A DNA stretch of 64,000 nt, from positions 43,855-107,854 of the forward strand of contig JAKCWW010000342.1 in assembly GCA_026260175.1 (NCBI GenBank), read 5' to 3'. The translations under genes were made by a program, and so were the position numbers. How positions within the stretch are numbered: the first letter of the stretch is position 1; each line of letters starts with the position of its first letter. The notes under the pieces were generated by a model. It made no database searches and was not told where the DNA came from. It was given only the letters and a program-made list of their open reading frames with translations. This stretch comes from Reticulitermes lucifugus (taxonomy: Eukaryota > Arthropoda > Insecta > Blattodea > Rhinotermitidae). Shown here piece after piece: positions 1 to 13,460 of the stretch.

Positions 1-190
1 GACAGAAATCATTATTAGACTAGGATTTTATTGCCAAGTAGATGCAAGAAAGAGCCAGCAAATCCTGGATTTATAAATTTAACACAAGGCCCAATGTGAT
101 GCTGAGCAACGCTTACGGAAACCCAGCTCCACTCAACAAATGTCCAACGACAGGTGCACATGTTGTCAATTAGAAAACGCTACTTATGAT

Positions 191-466
191 GTGGGGTACG
201 CAGTGGCGCAGTTGGTTGAGGCACTGCGCTCCAAGCCGGATGGTCGCGGATTCCGTTACCAGTGGGGTCACTGGAATTTTTCATTCCGGCCGCACAAAGC
301 CTGTAACAGAAATGGGTACCGGGGGTCTCTTCTGGGGGTAAAGGCGGCCGGTGCTTTGGGCTGACAACCTTGCCACCTTCATATGCCGATTGTCTAGAAA
401 TTCTGGGAACCTCAACCTCCTGGAACTCTAAGGGCCTATACAGGGATTGCTTTACCTTACTTATGA
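191..466 (+). repeat. tRNA-derived SINE, plus copy
   Basis: The head has an A-box-like TGGCGCAGTTGGTTGAGGC and a degenerate B box (GGATTCCGTTACC). A body with GGGTACCGGGGGTCTCTTCT follows and ends in a TTTACC-type tail near 450-460. An inverted homologous copy lies at 2356-2612. The short open frames across it are SINE artefacts. Confidence 0.75.
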
Positions 467-2355
467 CGAGATAAAGAAATTTATTGTGTGTGACCACATC
501 CAGGGAACCAGTATTCCTTTAGCATTCATTTCAAATCTGAAAAATCCCTAAGCCTTTAAGGTACACTTACGTCGCCGAAGCTTTTTTTAGGGGTCAGACA
601 ATGTCTAAATTTCATACAACAAAATCACGTCGGGATTCAGATAATTTTGTACTTAAAGAAATCTCGGAGTTTTGTTAAATTTGTAAGACCTTAATTAATA
701 ATAATTGTGAATATTAAGAAAATGGAAAAAATATTGACATTTCTAAGTACTTCAAGTAACAAAGTGAAAATCCATCTTATTTAGTGTTATATTTCAATGT
801 GTAAATCGCGGTTGCCAAAATTATAGCGTCCAGCTCTCGCAAGTGAAGAGGATTCTGCCAGATAACCTTTGTGATCTATGTGCATCATTTATTCACTTCA
901 GTATCTGTTATTCTTATTATCCTTTAATTTTCTTCTAAAATACACCATGACAGCGCTTCTAATTACTGTCGCAAAAGCATATTACATGTATAAATACAAG
1001 TTAGCCCTACTTGTATATAGGGAGAGCGGAGTTCTTTTACAGTTCCAGAGAAGTCAAGAGATTTCTTCGGAGCTTAGAGTACCTGTAATTTCCGGCAAGA
1101 ACAGATGCCGCGGTCAAGTAATTTGAAGGCTATCTGAATCAATTAACCACAGACTGGAGGTTCCTACAGTGCTGACTATGAAGCTTACGGCGTTCAGAAG
1201 TTTGACGCCATTTAGCCTGGCAGAATTTCAATATTTGGAATAACTTTCTACCCGTCTTGAAGATGAAGGCCGTCAGTTCCTCCAAAATGTTGGAAAATTC
1301 ATACTAAACTACACGTTGTCACATTTCAGTAGACAGTACTCTCTCCATATCTGCTGCTTGTGAGTCAAATAAAACGAATAAATATACCCACAATCCATGA
1401 GGGAATGTGGAATGAATGAAACTGAAAGTCGTGTTATAAACTACATATTTTCTACAGCCTTTTGAACCGGTGACAGCCGAGATGGATAAGCGTATCCGTC
1501 TTCATTAGGTGTAGATTTTCAGTTACAAAATCATTAATCAGTTTGACGAGATGGCTACTCCTAATTATATAGGTCACGACTACCCTATCAGGTTATGGCG
1601 TTGAAAAATAAACCCCCCCTCTCTCTCTGTAGACTTACACATTCAGCAAAGTTGACCCACTGAACGTATTTTGAATAAACTTAGTAAGTTGTAGTGCTAA
1701 TCACAGACAAGTGGCCGACATAAAGGATTCTATGTTTTCTGACTCATTCGCTGTACTACAGAGTTTTACGATACGAATTTCCTTCCTACAGACAGGACGA
1801 CGCGTTTTGCTTTGGCCATATTGCTATCACTGGCGTAGGGACTTCACTGTAAACGGTATACTTGATCAGCTAGACAGGAAATATTTTTTTGTAGAAATCA
1901 AAGTGCCGTTACCTGCCACTGGAGCACATCCTGAGGGGTTGAATCAAATCCCTACTTTCACACAGTAGTTATGTACATCTAGTAAATTCCCGTTTTGTAA
2001 AAATTATCTTTAAACGTACATATTATACATCACAGCGTGATATGTATACCAAATGACATTTAATGAGCCGCACCCTTATCCAAGTATATGCAGAATACGT
2101 AACTATTTTTGTGAAGTAAATTCCTCGAAGACCAGTAGCACAGAAATATTAAGTAATAGAGTATACAACCATCTCCATTGCATATTGTTCACAGTAGCGC
2201 GTTCAAATTTTATGCGAAGGTTTTAAACGTTTTCGGATATAGCCCTATGTGTTATTAAACACTAACGAAAAAAAGTCATACAAATTATTTTGTAGAAAAC
2301 TTTAAAAAGTGACACCTAGGCGATCGAGAGTGTATTGTAAGTATAAAGTTATATA
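467..2355. other. No recognisable gene
   Basis: AT-rich DNA between two inverted SINEs, with a CCCCCCTCTCTCTCTCTG microsatellite at 1613-1630. The frames at 878 and 1711 (82-85 codons) show no family features. Confidence 0.5.
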
Positions 2356-2612
2356 AAAGGGCTATCCCATCACAGGCCCTTAGGGTTCCAGGAGGTTGAG
2401 ACTCCCGGATTTTAAGAGAATCGGCACAGGAATGTGGTAAGTTGTCAGCCCTACGCACCGGTCGCCTTTACCCCCAGGAAATATTTCTGGTACTTATTTC
2501 TGTTTTAGGCTGAGTCGACCCCAGGGCCATAGTGCGGCCGGAAGGATTATGTCAATGAAAAATTCCAGTGACACCATCGGGTGCCTCAACCAACTGCGCC
2601 ACCGCGTACTCC
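2356..2612 (-). repeat. tRNA-derived SINE, minus copy
   Basis: This is the reverse-complement partner of the SINE at 191-466. It shares the head (GGAGTACGCGGTGGCGCAGT on the minus strand), the GTCACTGGAATTTTTCATT segment, and the tail region with CTCAACCTCCTGGAACCCTA. Divergence of tens of percent indicates old, independent insertions. Confidence 0.7.
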
Positions 2613-5600
2613 AAGTATAATGTTAAAGTTGCCATATTGGAAATAGATTTCACTGATCGGAATATAGTTAGGTGGATAAAATTCTTTATTCCACGATAAT
2701 GTAATATAACTAGAATTGCAATAATTATGTAAAGTCCTATGGTTAATTGAGTGTGAATGTCACATTATAAGGGATGCAGTAACAAGCATTCGCCGTGTAA
2801 TTTAATTCCTCCACTTCATGGAGGGGCTCATTAAAACCACGAAGAAAATTGTAATGGTCGATTTCCGAAAGATTTGAATACCGAACCTCTCGAATACAAA
2901 ACAGGAGTACTGACCACTCAGTTGCGAGGCTTCGGCTTTTGGAATTAATTTCAGCGTTGGTATTAGCGATTTTCGGGATCTAATACTAGGAGGCATGTTG
3001 TGGTTTATTGGTTAGCTGTTTAATTGGTTTAGCATTATGAGGACTGGATTCGCAAATGGTGCGATAGGAAACGGACCGATGATGTGGATAGAACTTCAGT
3101 ACACCCGGGGGATGTGTGGTCAGCAAGTCATGTGGTCACGTTGCTGACAAGTGAAACCCTGAGGATCACTCCTACTGCTCCAGTGTTCCCTGGGGAAGAG
3201 GTTAACATTGCAGGATCACACCAGTGTATGCTGTGGCGTCTGCAAATTTGTCTGATGTGGAAGAGATTGGTTAGTATGGGGGTAGCAGGAGTCTAGCAAA
3301 AGAAGCCTATGAGTGCAGGCCTCCGTATAATAGTGAAACTTGTTATGGGGAATTTGACATTGTCCATACCGTGTACGTGCTTATAATGTACTTGCTGGTT
3401 ATGGGGGATTAAACTTACACTAGGATAAACTACACCATTTTGATCAAGTTGCGTGTTAACCCTTTTCTTGTATTCCAAGGGCTTGTGAGACCGTGGAAAT
3501 GAACTCAAGCCGGAGTAAAGATAGCCGGCAACTCGGGAGAAATTCAAACTAATCAAAGGTAAGGGAAAGATGAAATTTTCCTTGTGTTTAAGCACCGCGT
3601 CTTGACATACCTGTAGTAGGTTCTTTGTCATTTTCTTGTATCGTTGTTGGTAAATGTCGAGTAATGTCTCTACCGTGGCTACGATAGCTTCCCCAAAAAT
3701 CTTTTCTAACTCACCACCTATAATTATGCGAAAGTTTAGGTTGGCTCAGCGGTGTTCCTGCAGATTCAAGTCCTTATCCATATCATCTATCTTTCTGATT
3801 TATTGGTCTGTTACCTATGAAGTTGAAGTCCGTTAAGCAACCTCAGAATCATCTGTGGTGTCCCTAAGCAGATTCTGAAGACCAATGATCTAATGACGAT
3901 GTTAAATTCTGCAAAACTAATGTAGCACCTTCATCAAGCAACTTTTTTCGGGGATCAAGTTTTTGATACTTCCACTGGCTGAATTGGGCTCCACATTTTT
4001 ATCCATGAAATTGGCCTCAGAATGTTATTAGAGCGGCTACATGCATGTGTACACAACACAAGCCAGACCGACACACAGACATCGCCCGAAATGAAAACCA
4101 TGTGACCGCTTATTACTAGTACATAACAGAACCTTATAACTTCGAGTGACGTTACAGGTTTTGATATCAAACAGCAATCAAATTAAAGTTTAAAATATAT
4201 TGGTGGGTACTTTATATAAAATTTCTGTCAACACTAGCTCAACTTTCTGCATGGAAATACTGAGTATTTTTTAAAACTGGCTGCTTGTTTAATTTTAGGA
4301 GCGTTTCTAAAAAGTGCATGAAAGAATGGCATAGCCGATGTGGCAGGATAGTTCAGTCAATAAAGTGGCTTACTACGGCGGAAAACCAGACTTCAATTCC
4401 CGGCAGAGGGAGAAACTCTTATGTTCGCCATCACGTTCAGACCGACTCTAGGTTTCAGCCAGCCTCCTATAAAATGGGCACTGAAACGCTTTCACTGGGG
4501 ATAAAGAGATAGGACCCTTTCCAGATGAACATCTGCGTCTATCTAGTACCGAAATCTGCAGTATCATTTACGAGTTTTTGTCTCTATGATATGCTGCTTC
4601 TCCTGCGGATACAGGTATCGTGCTTAGAAGGAAAATCAGCTGTATTTTGTCCTTTGTCTAATAGCAGAGCTCTATCCATCTGCGAGTGCTCACGTAAAGA
4701 ACGCTGCGTTTGAGAAGGAGCATTCAATAAAATTTTTATGTGGCTTAAACTGCTGTAATGTATTTAAAGGAAAGAAAAACTGTGAATATTAGGTGGAAGG
4801 AGCATAATGTATTTTCGCATATAAAATAGTAATCTGGAAATCATAATGAGAGCCACAACTTAAGAAACCTTGGAGTAGATAGGAGGAAAATTTTAAAGCA
4901 GGTATAGAGAAATACGGTGATAGAAATCAGGCTGGTTTCAACTGGCCCAGAATAGGGAAGAATTACGAGAAACTTTAAATACAACAAAAACCCCTCGCTT
5001 TCCATGAAAAAGGAAAATTTCTTGACAAGCAGTGTGCTGTGTCATAGTGTCGTGATATATTTTCTACTATTTAACTTGTGGAAATGCAGGAAACATATTT
5101 ATGGAGAATATTTTCCTACTTTGTGTAAAGAGACAATGCGCCAATCTTTGCACACTGAGAAGTGTTACGTATCTTGAAAATGTCTTACTGCAATAGTTGA
5201 GTGCATTATCAGACACTTAATTAAAATTAGCATTGTGCGGGCAGAAGGACTAGAGCTACGAGCTCCTTTATGAAGTAAATCTGAAGTACAAACAGACCAT
5301 CTGAATTGCAAAGAATAAGAACATTTCACTGTGTCTAGGGCTCGTACAAGACGTCTGATTTTCACGCTACTCTGGCTTCATCTTCTTGGCAGGATAATCT
5401 CGTGTTCCGTTCCCGTAATATTCCAGTGAAATTCTCTCCTTCCCCGCCATAACGCATCGTTTCATCTCCTTTGCGGCACTTATTTTACACATTTCCTGTC
5501 GTAAAATTATTCCATTCAGTAACCAAAAAGTAAGATGTGAGGTTCACACAGCGGTGACTATGAAATTTATTATCTTTGAGTTGTAACGCCATGTGACCGA

Positions 5601-5909
5601 ATGTTTCTTCTACCCGGAAAATACGAGTAAAGCCAGTTTATTCCTTCGAAAGGATGATAACGGGCTACCAGACTACACGGTATTCATTCCAGATGGCCAT
5701 AGCCTAATTTTCAGTAGCCAACGTTATGGAAAGTGGTTACGTTCTTTGATTCAATATTAGATTGCAAGAAGGCGGAGGAATCATTACAAAGTCTTAATTA
5801 AGTCAGAAGTGTCAGCGCAGATGAGTAAATTCAAGATTAATGTGTTTCTTGTATTATTCGGTTTAGCCTGTTTAGTTTCTAGATTACGACGCCGTTGGAA
5901 TGTTTTCTT
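2613..5909. other. No gene; one SINE-like insert
   Basis: Apart from the SINE at 4338, only short frames. A GC-richer patch at 3070-3300 has a 70-codon plus frame with no recognisable motif; it may be an old repeat. Confidence 0.45.
4338..4530 (+). repeat. tRNA-derived SINE-like repeat
   Basis: The A-box-like region reads GGCAGGATAGTTCAGTCAAT. A B-box-like CTTCAATTCCCGGCAG follows about 35 bases later, then a non-coding body. It resembles a diverged tRNA-SINE head. No second copy of the body was found in the window. Confidence 0.5.
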
Positions 5910-6172
5910 TTTTGGGTGAAGGGCCCCGCAGCAGATGCTACAGACGCACCGCAGCCTTGAGGCTTACTGTGCAACCCTGTGATGAAGATGATTCGTTTTT
6001 TTTCCGTTTCTCCGCTTAATGGAGCACCGGTGGAATAAAATTGACAGGGGAAAAACCTGTCCCAGTGCCACTTTGTCCACCACAAATTCCACATAGACTG
6101 ACCCGAGATCGAACCCGGGCTTCCGCGTTGAGAGGCCGGCGACTAACCGCCTGAGATATGGCATGACCCCGC
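5910..6172 (-). repeat. tRNA-derived SINE (family with GGGGCCCTTC end), copy 1
   Basis: Read on the minus strand, it starts near GCCATATCTCAGGCGGTTAG, has a B box GGGTTCGATCTCGGGTCAGT, then TTTGTGGTGGACAAAGTGGC. It ends with CTGCGGGGCCCTTCACCC. It is about 80% identical by eye to 21147-21412. The short minus-strand frames here are SINE artefacts. Confidence 0.8.
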
Positions 6173-7574
6173 TGTTGGAATTACGAACATCAATTAATAT
6201 CGAATGAGATGTAAAAGTAACACTGAATGGCGAGTGTGTAAGGGTTCTTATGGCAATTGTTTTTGCCCTTTTCAGGCATTTTCCAGTTTGTCTTTAGAGA
6301 TTGAGGGAAAAGATGAAAATAATCAGGATAGTAGTCACCTATAAGAGGACAGCAATTATGATATTAAACATTCACTACAAATTAAAGAGAATAAATAGCT
6401 ACAGAAAGTTTGTCATTTACGTAGTATTACTTTTAGGACTACTCTTTTCTACAACATTAAAGCTCAAAAAAGGTACTATGAAGGAATAAGTAACCTTTTT
6501 TTTCACGACGCTATAAAATGAGGTTTACTGTTTTTAGTGAAGGATGTAAATTCAGCTCTTTAATAACAGCCTGCTGGGGATGAATATTTGGGCCAAGGGG
6601 ATACAAAGTAGTCCATGGAAGATGCTGTACTCATAGAGCTTCAGGATTTATGCTGGTTACCTATTATTGTTAGGTCACTGAGGACGTGGAGATTACGTTA
6701 CACTGAATAATTAATACTTTCAAGGAGATTACGTTGCAAATAGAATTTTGGTAAGAAATCGTTTTGTAATGGGGCAGCTTCGATAGAAAGAGGAGGATGG
6801 GTGATGATTTTATGATGGACCATAAGATAACACTGTCAGAATGGCAGATTTTTATAACTGGTTTGGGATCAATTTCAGTAAAGGATTTTGGACACTTGCA
6901 CTTCGTATTTTTCAGCAGTAGCTACTATTTTAAACTAGGACACAGTTTACATTTCCGTTAGCTCGGCAAGTTTATGCGTTCCATTCACATTTGTTTTTAA
7001 ATTTTAAACTTTTATCTCATTATCTTCGAAATGAAACCCCATTCAGGACCTGCGGAGGCCACTATCGTGAACAATGTGAAGTACAGGTACTTTCGTGGCA
7101 GGCCAGGCGATTGCATGTCTCTTTGCTTTCATCCGATAGAAGAGTGTCACTTGTGAGAGGCACCGTCCGCTCCTTTGTTGTGCAAATACGAGCTGTTACA
7201 TCAAACAGGACTATTTTGAAAGAGGCCCATTAGAATTTAAATGAAGTTGATATATCACCTTTATTTCATTCGGACTCGAACGCCTGTTCCATTCTGTAAC
7301 GTATGCAGAACAGAATTTCTGTCCCCAAAACGAAGTGTTTGTGAAGACTGTCAGTCCGTTTTGTGCTCCAGAATCGTGTGTAGGTTTGTTGCCTGAAGTT
7401 TCTCTTGTTATTATCCGAGTACAACCAAAACTAGAATGTGTCTCTGACTTAGTGATCTGCTTATTACCAAGTTACATTACAGTGGATTATCGAGCACATC
7501 CTGACAGATGGTTAGACATGGCGAACCTAATAGGCGCAGTTTTGTCAATTTTCGTTGCGAAAGTACAAAACATA
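6173..7574. other. No recognisable gene
   Basis: Short frames at 6301, 6991 and 7335 (62-106 codons) lack family motifs and splice context. Confidence 0.45.
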
Positions 7575-7895
7575 AAGGTAAAGGTAAAGTTCTCCCTAGA
7601 ACAGGCTACGAAGGCCCAGAGGGAGAGTAGAGGTTTATATCTACTCTTTCTTTAACCCTGGCACTAGATGAGGGTGGGTGGTCAACTCCACGCCCCGGNN
7701 NNNNNNNNNNNNNNNNNNNNNNNNNNNNNNNNNNNNNNNNNNNNNNNNNNNNNNNNNNNNNNNNNNNNNNNNNNNNNNNNNNNNNNNNNNNNNNNNNNNN
7801 NNNNNNNNNNNNNNNNNNNNNNNNNNNNNNNNNNATCCCCGGACCGTCCAGCCCGTAGCGAGTCGCTATACCGACTACGCTATCCCGGCCCACAC
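7575..7895 (-). repeat. tRNA-derived SINE interrupted by assembly gap
   Basis: On the minus strand the sequence right of the gap is a tRNA-like head (GGGATAGCGTAGTCGGTATA, then GGACGGTCCGGGG just before the Ns). Left of the gap are the SINE body (CACCCTCATCTAGTGCCAGG) and a (CTTTAC)n tail near 7577-7590. Both ends belong to one SINE, so the missing sequence is most of its middle. Confidence 0.75.
7699..7834. other. Assembly gap (136 Ns)
   Basis: This is a run of 136 unknown bases. It breaks the SINE at 7575-7895. The reading frames that cross it are meaningless. Confidence 0.99.
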
Positions 7896-8536
7896 AACAC
7901 ATAAAGTTAATAGATTTTTTTTTAGCAAGAATCGTATTGCAGTTGCTTTCGTTAAGGAATGATGTGCTGTACGCACATTTATTACGTGGGAATTAGCCAT
8001 GACCGCATTAAGTTGTTATGTCACTTAACACACAAAGAGCTTAAGCAGTTTTGTACCTAAGAAACTGTAGTACTGAATTTATGCGCAGTAAGAGGAAAGT
8101 CGAGAAAGTCATCAGTGCTTAGAATAAAAATATGACTTCATTATTTCGAAATTTCTTTTGTATTGTCACGAAAATAGTGTAGGCCAGAACACACGCATAG
8201 CCGGATTTGTCAATTTATACTTTATAGGAATTTATATGCCAAGGAAGACTGTTTTCTGCCTGTCTAGTCAGGGGTGGAATACAGACCGTTTTGTAGAAAG
8301 CATGCTACAAGCCGGAAGAATATATCATTGCTTAGATAAGGAATTTTGAAATCACAGGTGGGTCTATAGCTTTGGAGTCCAGTCGAAAGAATAGGCAACA
8401 AAACGATATATCGAGTGGGCTGTCTGTAAATAATGAGAAGCAAAGTATGACTTTCCGGTTAAAAATTAATTGAACAAAGCGCCCTAATATAATAGTCACG
8501 ATAGAAAATGTTAAAGCATTTCATTCGTATGGAACA

Positions 8537-8598
8537 CACACACACACATATATATATACATATATATGTATGTATGTATATGTGTGTGTGTGTGTGTG
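8537..8598 (+). repeat. Palindromic microsatellite (CA)n(TA)n(TG)n
   Basis: CA repeats pass into TA repeats, then TATG and TG repeats, so the whole tract is self-complementary. Confidence 0.95.
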
Positions 8599-8744
8599 GT
8601 GTATAGGAAATATTATTCTAATATTCAATAATTTTATTATTCCGCATCAGGGAAAGGGTGAATGATGTGAAGCCAATAAACTTTATTTTGCTTAACGTAA
8701 AGAAATAAATTAAAAATAAATTTTTTTCCCTCACTTTCACTTTT

Positions 8745-8935
8745 TAAAACCGAGCAGATTGCTGTAGCTGTGATGCTGTAGGCTTAATTCTTGAGGTGAC
8801 CAGTTTGATACCTGTTGGGTTATCGGCTATATTGACAGACGTTTTCGCTGTTTTCTGTAGTCTCTCGGACTAATTCCAGGACAGTCATCTTGAAGGTCAA
8901 GACTCTTTCCTTCGAATGCTTAACTATCCACCATT
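8745..8935 (+). repeat. tRNA-derived SINE-like repeat
   Basis: The head reads CGAGCAGATTGCTGTAGCTG with a B-box-like GACCAGTTTGATACCTGTTG. The body includes GTCTCTCGGACTAATTCCAG. The organisation resembles other SINEs here, but this body is a different family. Confidence 0.5.
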
Positions 8936-9339
8936 CATGAATATTTTTCCGTATTTTGAAATGCTTGATATAAGTTCATTTGAATTGACGTCTTAAAATG
9001 ACTTAGAATGTAAGATTTAAATCTCCAAATTGAACGTCACTGGGCGAAGGTGGGGAGAACAGCGTATAAGTTAAGATTCTGCAGAGAAGAAAATCAAACT
9101 GAAAGTTTGAAGGACATTTAATTTTTTCAGCTGAATATTAAAGTAAGGTATTTTGTACTTATGAAAGAATATTGTGCAAACTCCGAAATAAACAGTTAAG
9201 AGAAGAGCTCATATCGTCCCTTCTTACCCAGTTTGTGTGCAAAATAAAGGTATTCTCCATTCTCTTATTTTTGAATCGAGGCTTTACCCATATAGTATTC
9301 TACCATCATTTTCATCTGTCAATTTACATCCATGCATCG

Positions 9340-9420
9340 CGTGGAATTCGAATCCAAGAACCAATTTGTCGATCAGTAAAAGACAGTACACGCCTTAGGC
9401 TAATCGCTTATTTGCTATAG
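9340..9420 (-). repeat. tRNA-like SINE head fragment
   Basis: On the minus strand, GCGATTAGCCTAAGGCGTGT is followed ~35 bases later by a canonical B box, GGATTCGAATTCC. There is no full tRNA fold and no clear body, so it is a truncated SINE or tRNA relic. Confidence 0.45.
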
Positions 9421-11047
9421 GAAGTACAAAATATGCAAAATTGTAACATCTTTCCCGTCTGCTGTGCAAGATATATAAGCTCATTTTCCGTACCCTGCAG
9501 TTGACATAGAGTACAATTTATTACAATACATGCGGAGTATGATTGGTTGCCCCGTTTCGCCCCGCCCCTTCTTGCCTCCAACACTTGACATACATGGCTG
9601 CTCAGTGCAGTTGTTTGTTGCACTACATGAACAACAATCGAATCTCTTACTCATGGTATTTCGAATATTTGTTAAGAGTTTATAAATTTACAACACAAAG
9701 CTAAGTACACTGTTTAATGGCCAAGTTTATTAGATGAGCTGCGGGTAGAATTGAAAGAAATAAAATCGCTAATAATGTCAATCTACGTTCACTAGCTCAA
9801 CTGTTTGTCGGGCATGGAAGTACATTATCTCGGAGTTCAGCCCAGCATTACATAGGATGCTTGTACCGCCGTGGCTCGGAGTCTTGAATTCGATAGGGCT
9901 GGGATTCTCAGACTTTTTCGCGGGAATACCACTAAGTGAAATTTAACAATTTCTACGTACCTACGATATTTTTTGTTTTTTAAATAAAAAGCTGAAATTG
10001 GAAAGACTGGCTGCCAACGGGGATGAGTTATATAATGCTTCCAACAATGCCTCGCATTAGCAAATATATGTGAATTATGCTTTATTTATTTTTTAAATTT
10101 TTAATTTTTTATATTTCATTTTTGTATTAAGGCCGCATACCAGTAAACAGTGTTTGGCGTAACAGTAGTAGTATGCGTACCACATTCGGCGAAACCATGA
10201 AATAGAGAAGTTTCCTCGAAACCAACATGGCTCGTTTTAAGGAATGCAATAGTGGCATTTCCTGCCCGTCAGATATAGCTGTTACTCCGCCACCATTCTG
10301 TCTTACTGAATTAGGGTGGCATTTTCTCCACACCAGCTGCAATAGTCACGCCGCTAAGAATTAGCATTTCTGTGTCATGTAGTGGCATCTTTTACAACGG
10401 AATGAATTTCGTCCAGAAATTTGTCAATGGAAACTAGATGCAAAATATTCAGGTAGCAGACTTCCTGAGACAGAGGTGAAGCAGTGATTATCAGCTGGAG
10501 ACATATACACGCAAAATACATCCACTGAGAATTCGAATGAAAACCTTTTATCTCTACTAGTAACAAGCCACATTTAAGGTCTGTGTATGTAGCCGCATAC
10601 ACGATGAGTCATCGGTGTGAGTTCCACACATTAGCGAGACTGTGGAAAGACATAGAATAAATTAAATTAGCTAGTAGCTGCTGATGCGTGCGGAATTATC
10701 ATCAGGATTAGACATACCTGTAGTTTACTCTTTCCTACAGTGATAACTTTTAATTAGATGTGTGCTTCATGGTATGTAGAGAAGACTCTGCTCCTCTAGT
10801 GTTCTCGTTTTTCTTAGTGCCCATTACGATTAAGAAAATCCACCCTCCGCACTATTTTACCTAGGTGGAATACGGATTTGAATCACGAGCTCAGCGTATA
10901 CAATGAGAAGATTGGGATTTGCATGTTATTACAATCCACAGATTGAATTTTCCTCTGTAGAATTCACAACCTCATTGAGATGTATCTTCCTACTCATGAA
11001 GAAGATTTGCTGAAAATTCCGTGTAAGAAGTAGAGCAAAAATGTCAA
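9421..11047. other. No recognisable gene
   Basis: AT-rich DNA with only short frames up to 75 codons. A weak B-box-like GGATTTGAATCACG near 10873 may be a SINE relic. Confidence 0.45.
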
Positions 11048-11369
11048 ATAAGCGTATATATGTTTTTCCCCGTGTGGTGACCGGGGAAAAGAATAGTCCC
11101 ACTGCAGCCCATGCAGGTCGTAAAAGGCGACCAAAATGGGTACCCAGTGCCTGGGGGTATAGCTGGGCCACCCTGCCCCGGTGGTTATAGATTCGGTGGA
11201 CTGGCCCTCCAGGTTGGGGGTTTGGCGACAGGCTGACAACCTGTCACTGTAAAAAGCTGACCATTAGGAAACCTAAAATGTGGCCTCGGAACAGTCGGTG
11301 GACTGGGAGAGGGCCATTAAGGAGGCGAAGGTCCGCATTGGACTGTAGTGCCACCGAAGAAGAAGAAGT
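11048..11369 (+). mobile_element. LINE-derived non-autonomous element with GAA tail
   Basis: This GC-richer block begins with a segment containing the near-palindrome GGTCGTAAAAGGCGACC and GGGTACCCAGTGCCTGGGGG. It ends with a frame reading SVDWERAIKEAKVRIGL-stop, then CCACCGAAGAAGAAGAAG. That ending, a short C-terminal peptide followed by a GAA-repeat tail, is characteristic of one insect LINE group's 3' end. No reverse-transcriptase domain lies between, so it is an internally deleted or non-autonomous copy. Confidence 0.65.
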
Positions 11370-12439
11370 ATATTTGTTTTGGAATCTTTTAGCACCACCA
11401 CATTTTCGCGTGATTTAGGTGTAAGAAGTGAAGTTAATTGAGGGTTTCATGCTTTCTTCACGTAATAACGTGCTGCTTTGTTCTGATACTAGTTATATCC
11501 TTTATAGAAGCGGGGGGCCTGGGGAAGATTCTGTAACTCTGGTCTTGTGGTTTTGTATTGTTTCATTTAATGACTTCATTTAATTATGTTTTACAGAATT
11601 GAAAAACTTTATGTTATTTTGTCGCTTTATAGAGAGCAACCGAATTTCGAAATCATAAGTACTGTGCCAGTAATCATTCATGTAATATATGTAGAAACCT
11701 ATGGTTCTTATCGCCAATGTAATATACGACAGAATCATAGTATTGCTTGTAAATCGATTGAATATATGTCGCCCTTAACAGCAAGAAATAAAATGACATT
11801 ATTTACACACTTAAAAAGGTATGCTTGAGACAATTCAATCTTTTGTCTTCCTATTGGCTCGTTAAACTACAGGCATATTAAAATAAACAATCATACCAGC
11901 TGATTTTCTTTTAAATTGGCCTAAAACTTGATTTCTCTCTGTAAGTACAGGACATATTCGCATATTAAGAATCTGTTCTAACGCGGTAAGTAAATATTTT
12001 GGAGAACAACGTGATGAGGAAAATATTTTGTCGTAAGAAGTATGAAGTAACACGAAAAAGAACGCGAGACATGAGGAGCTTCATAACTGTACTTGATGGA
12101 TAAAGAATGAGGATGAAGTGGATGGGTTATGTAACACGAAAGCACAGGACACTGAGCCTAGGATTTCGAGGGAAGTGACTACGTGGCAGAAATAGGTGTG
12201 GATGAAAGAGTCATGATTTTTTGGACTTCATAAGATGGATTATGAATATATGGACTGGATTTAACTGGCTTAGGGCAGCGTCCAGTGGTGAAGTGTGTGA
12301 AGTCGGTAAAGAAACCTTAGGCTTTATTAAAGTAAAACTGATGTAAGGAAAAACTATTTAAAAAAGTGGCTGTTTACTGGTCAGTGAGTTAATTATGAAA
12401 GTGTCGAAGAGTTACACTATTTGTCGGCTCGTTTCTGAG

Positions 12440-12745
12440 ATACTTTATAGTCTCTGAAAGAGACGAACGGAAGAAATGATAGGGAAATAATAAAACAAGG
12501 GAACGGTGGATTAGTAAAAAAACATTAGGAAGTAGAAGAAATAATAAAAGAAAATACCAAGGAAGGATTAAAGAAATGAATAATAGAAAGAAAGTTCGAA
12601 TCACTGAAGAAAGGAACAAAATGAGAACAGAAGAAGAAAAAAGAAGAAAAATGAGTAGAAAGTTGAAAGGGCTAAAAGAAGGAAAGAAATAAGTGGAAGG
12701 AAAGAGGGTAAGACTGGATAAAAGGCGGGATGGAAGTTGGAGAGG
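12440..12745 (+). repeat. Purine-rich tract
   Basis: About 300 bases with long runs of A and G on the plus strand (AGAAGAAAAAAGAAGAAAAA and similar). The complementary frame reads as a 136-codon Leu/Phe/Ser-rich open frame, which is an artefact of composition. Confidence 0.7.
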
Positions 12746-13252
12746 AACATTCAAGCTGCAGCAACTCCTGTTTTCATGGAAGTTGCTCATAAGAGCCATA
12801 TTTTCTGTGCACCCACCTGAACAAGGTGCTGGCTTATTGCAGCCGCCAGATTAGAATATCAGATATGCTGATGCTGGACGCCTCCCCTTACAAGCCTTCT
12901 GCTATGAAAACCGAAGCAGGAACTTGATTTGCATGAGATTAGACCCGAGATAATGGGGCCACCGAGACGACTGTTGGCCCCAAGATGCGAGACTACAAGC
13001 CACGGTTAAATTCTTCTGTTATTTAAATATACTGCTTAAACTGCAGAAGTTGCATAGTAAATATAAAATGGAGGAATGACAAGCGCAGACCACGTAAGGG
13101 TATGGAAGGCAGTAACTCGCTTGGAGGAATGGAGGAAAGCCGCAAAGACTCCTCAGGTTTACGGGTAACCCGGTCGAGTGTCGATACGGGTTCCTTCCGA
13201 ACGCAGCCCATAAACGGCATATATAAATGAGCTCTGTAAATAAACCTCGCCA

Positions 13253-13460
13253 TTAAGGCATATTGGATAGTGCATGTACAGCTCCTCGCATTCTTCCTAA
13301 CCTAGATACTACAAAGAGGTGAGTGGTCAGATTTACGTCCCAGCCATGTTGATCTCGGAAAAGTGTTCCTGATACCCATCGAATAGGAAGCTGTCTGCTC
13401 CCAGAGTCGATATGTAGGCTAGGGGGAAGTGTAATACCTCTTGCTGTGCCGGGAATCAAT
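13253..13460 (-). repeat. SINE body fragment
   Basis: On the minus strand it reads as the body shared by several insect SINEs: a GGTATCAGGAACACTTTTCC-like segment, then GGCTGGGACGTAAATCTGAC and CACCTCTTTGTAGTATCTAG. The minus-strand frame of 68 codons across it is an artefact. Confidence 0.5.

Noticed and set aside
12389-12799. 136-codon minus-strand frame, Leu/Phe/Ser-rich, membrane-like
   Set aside because: It is the complement of a purine-rich tract. Length and hydrophobicity follow from composition.
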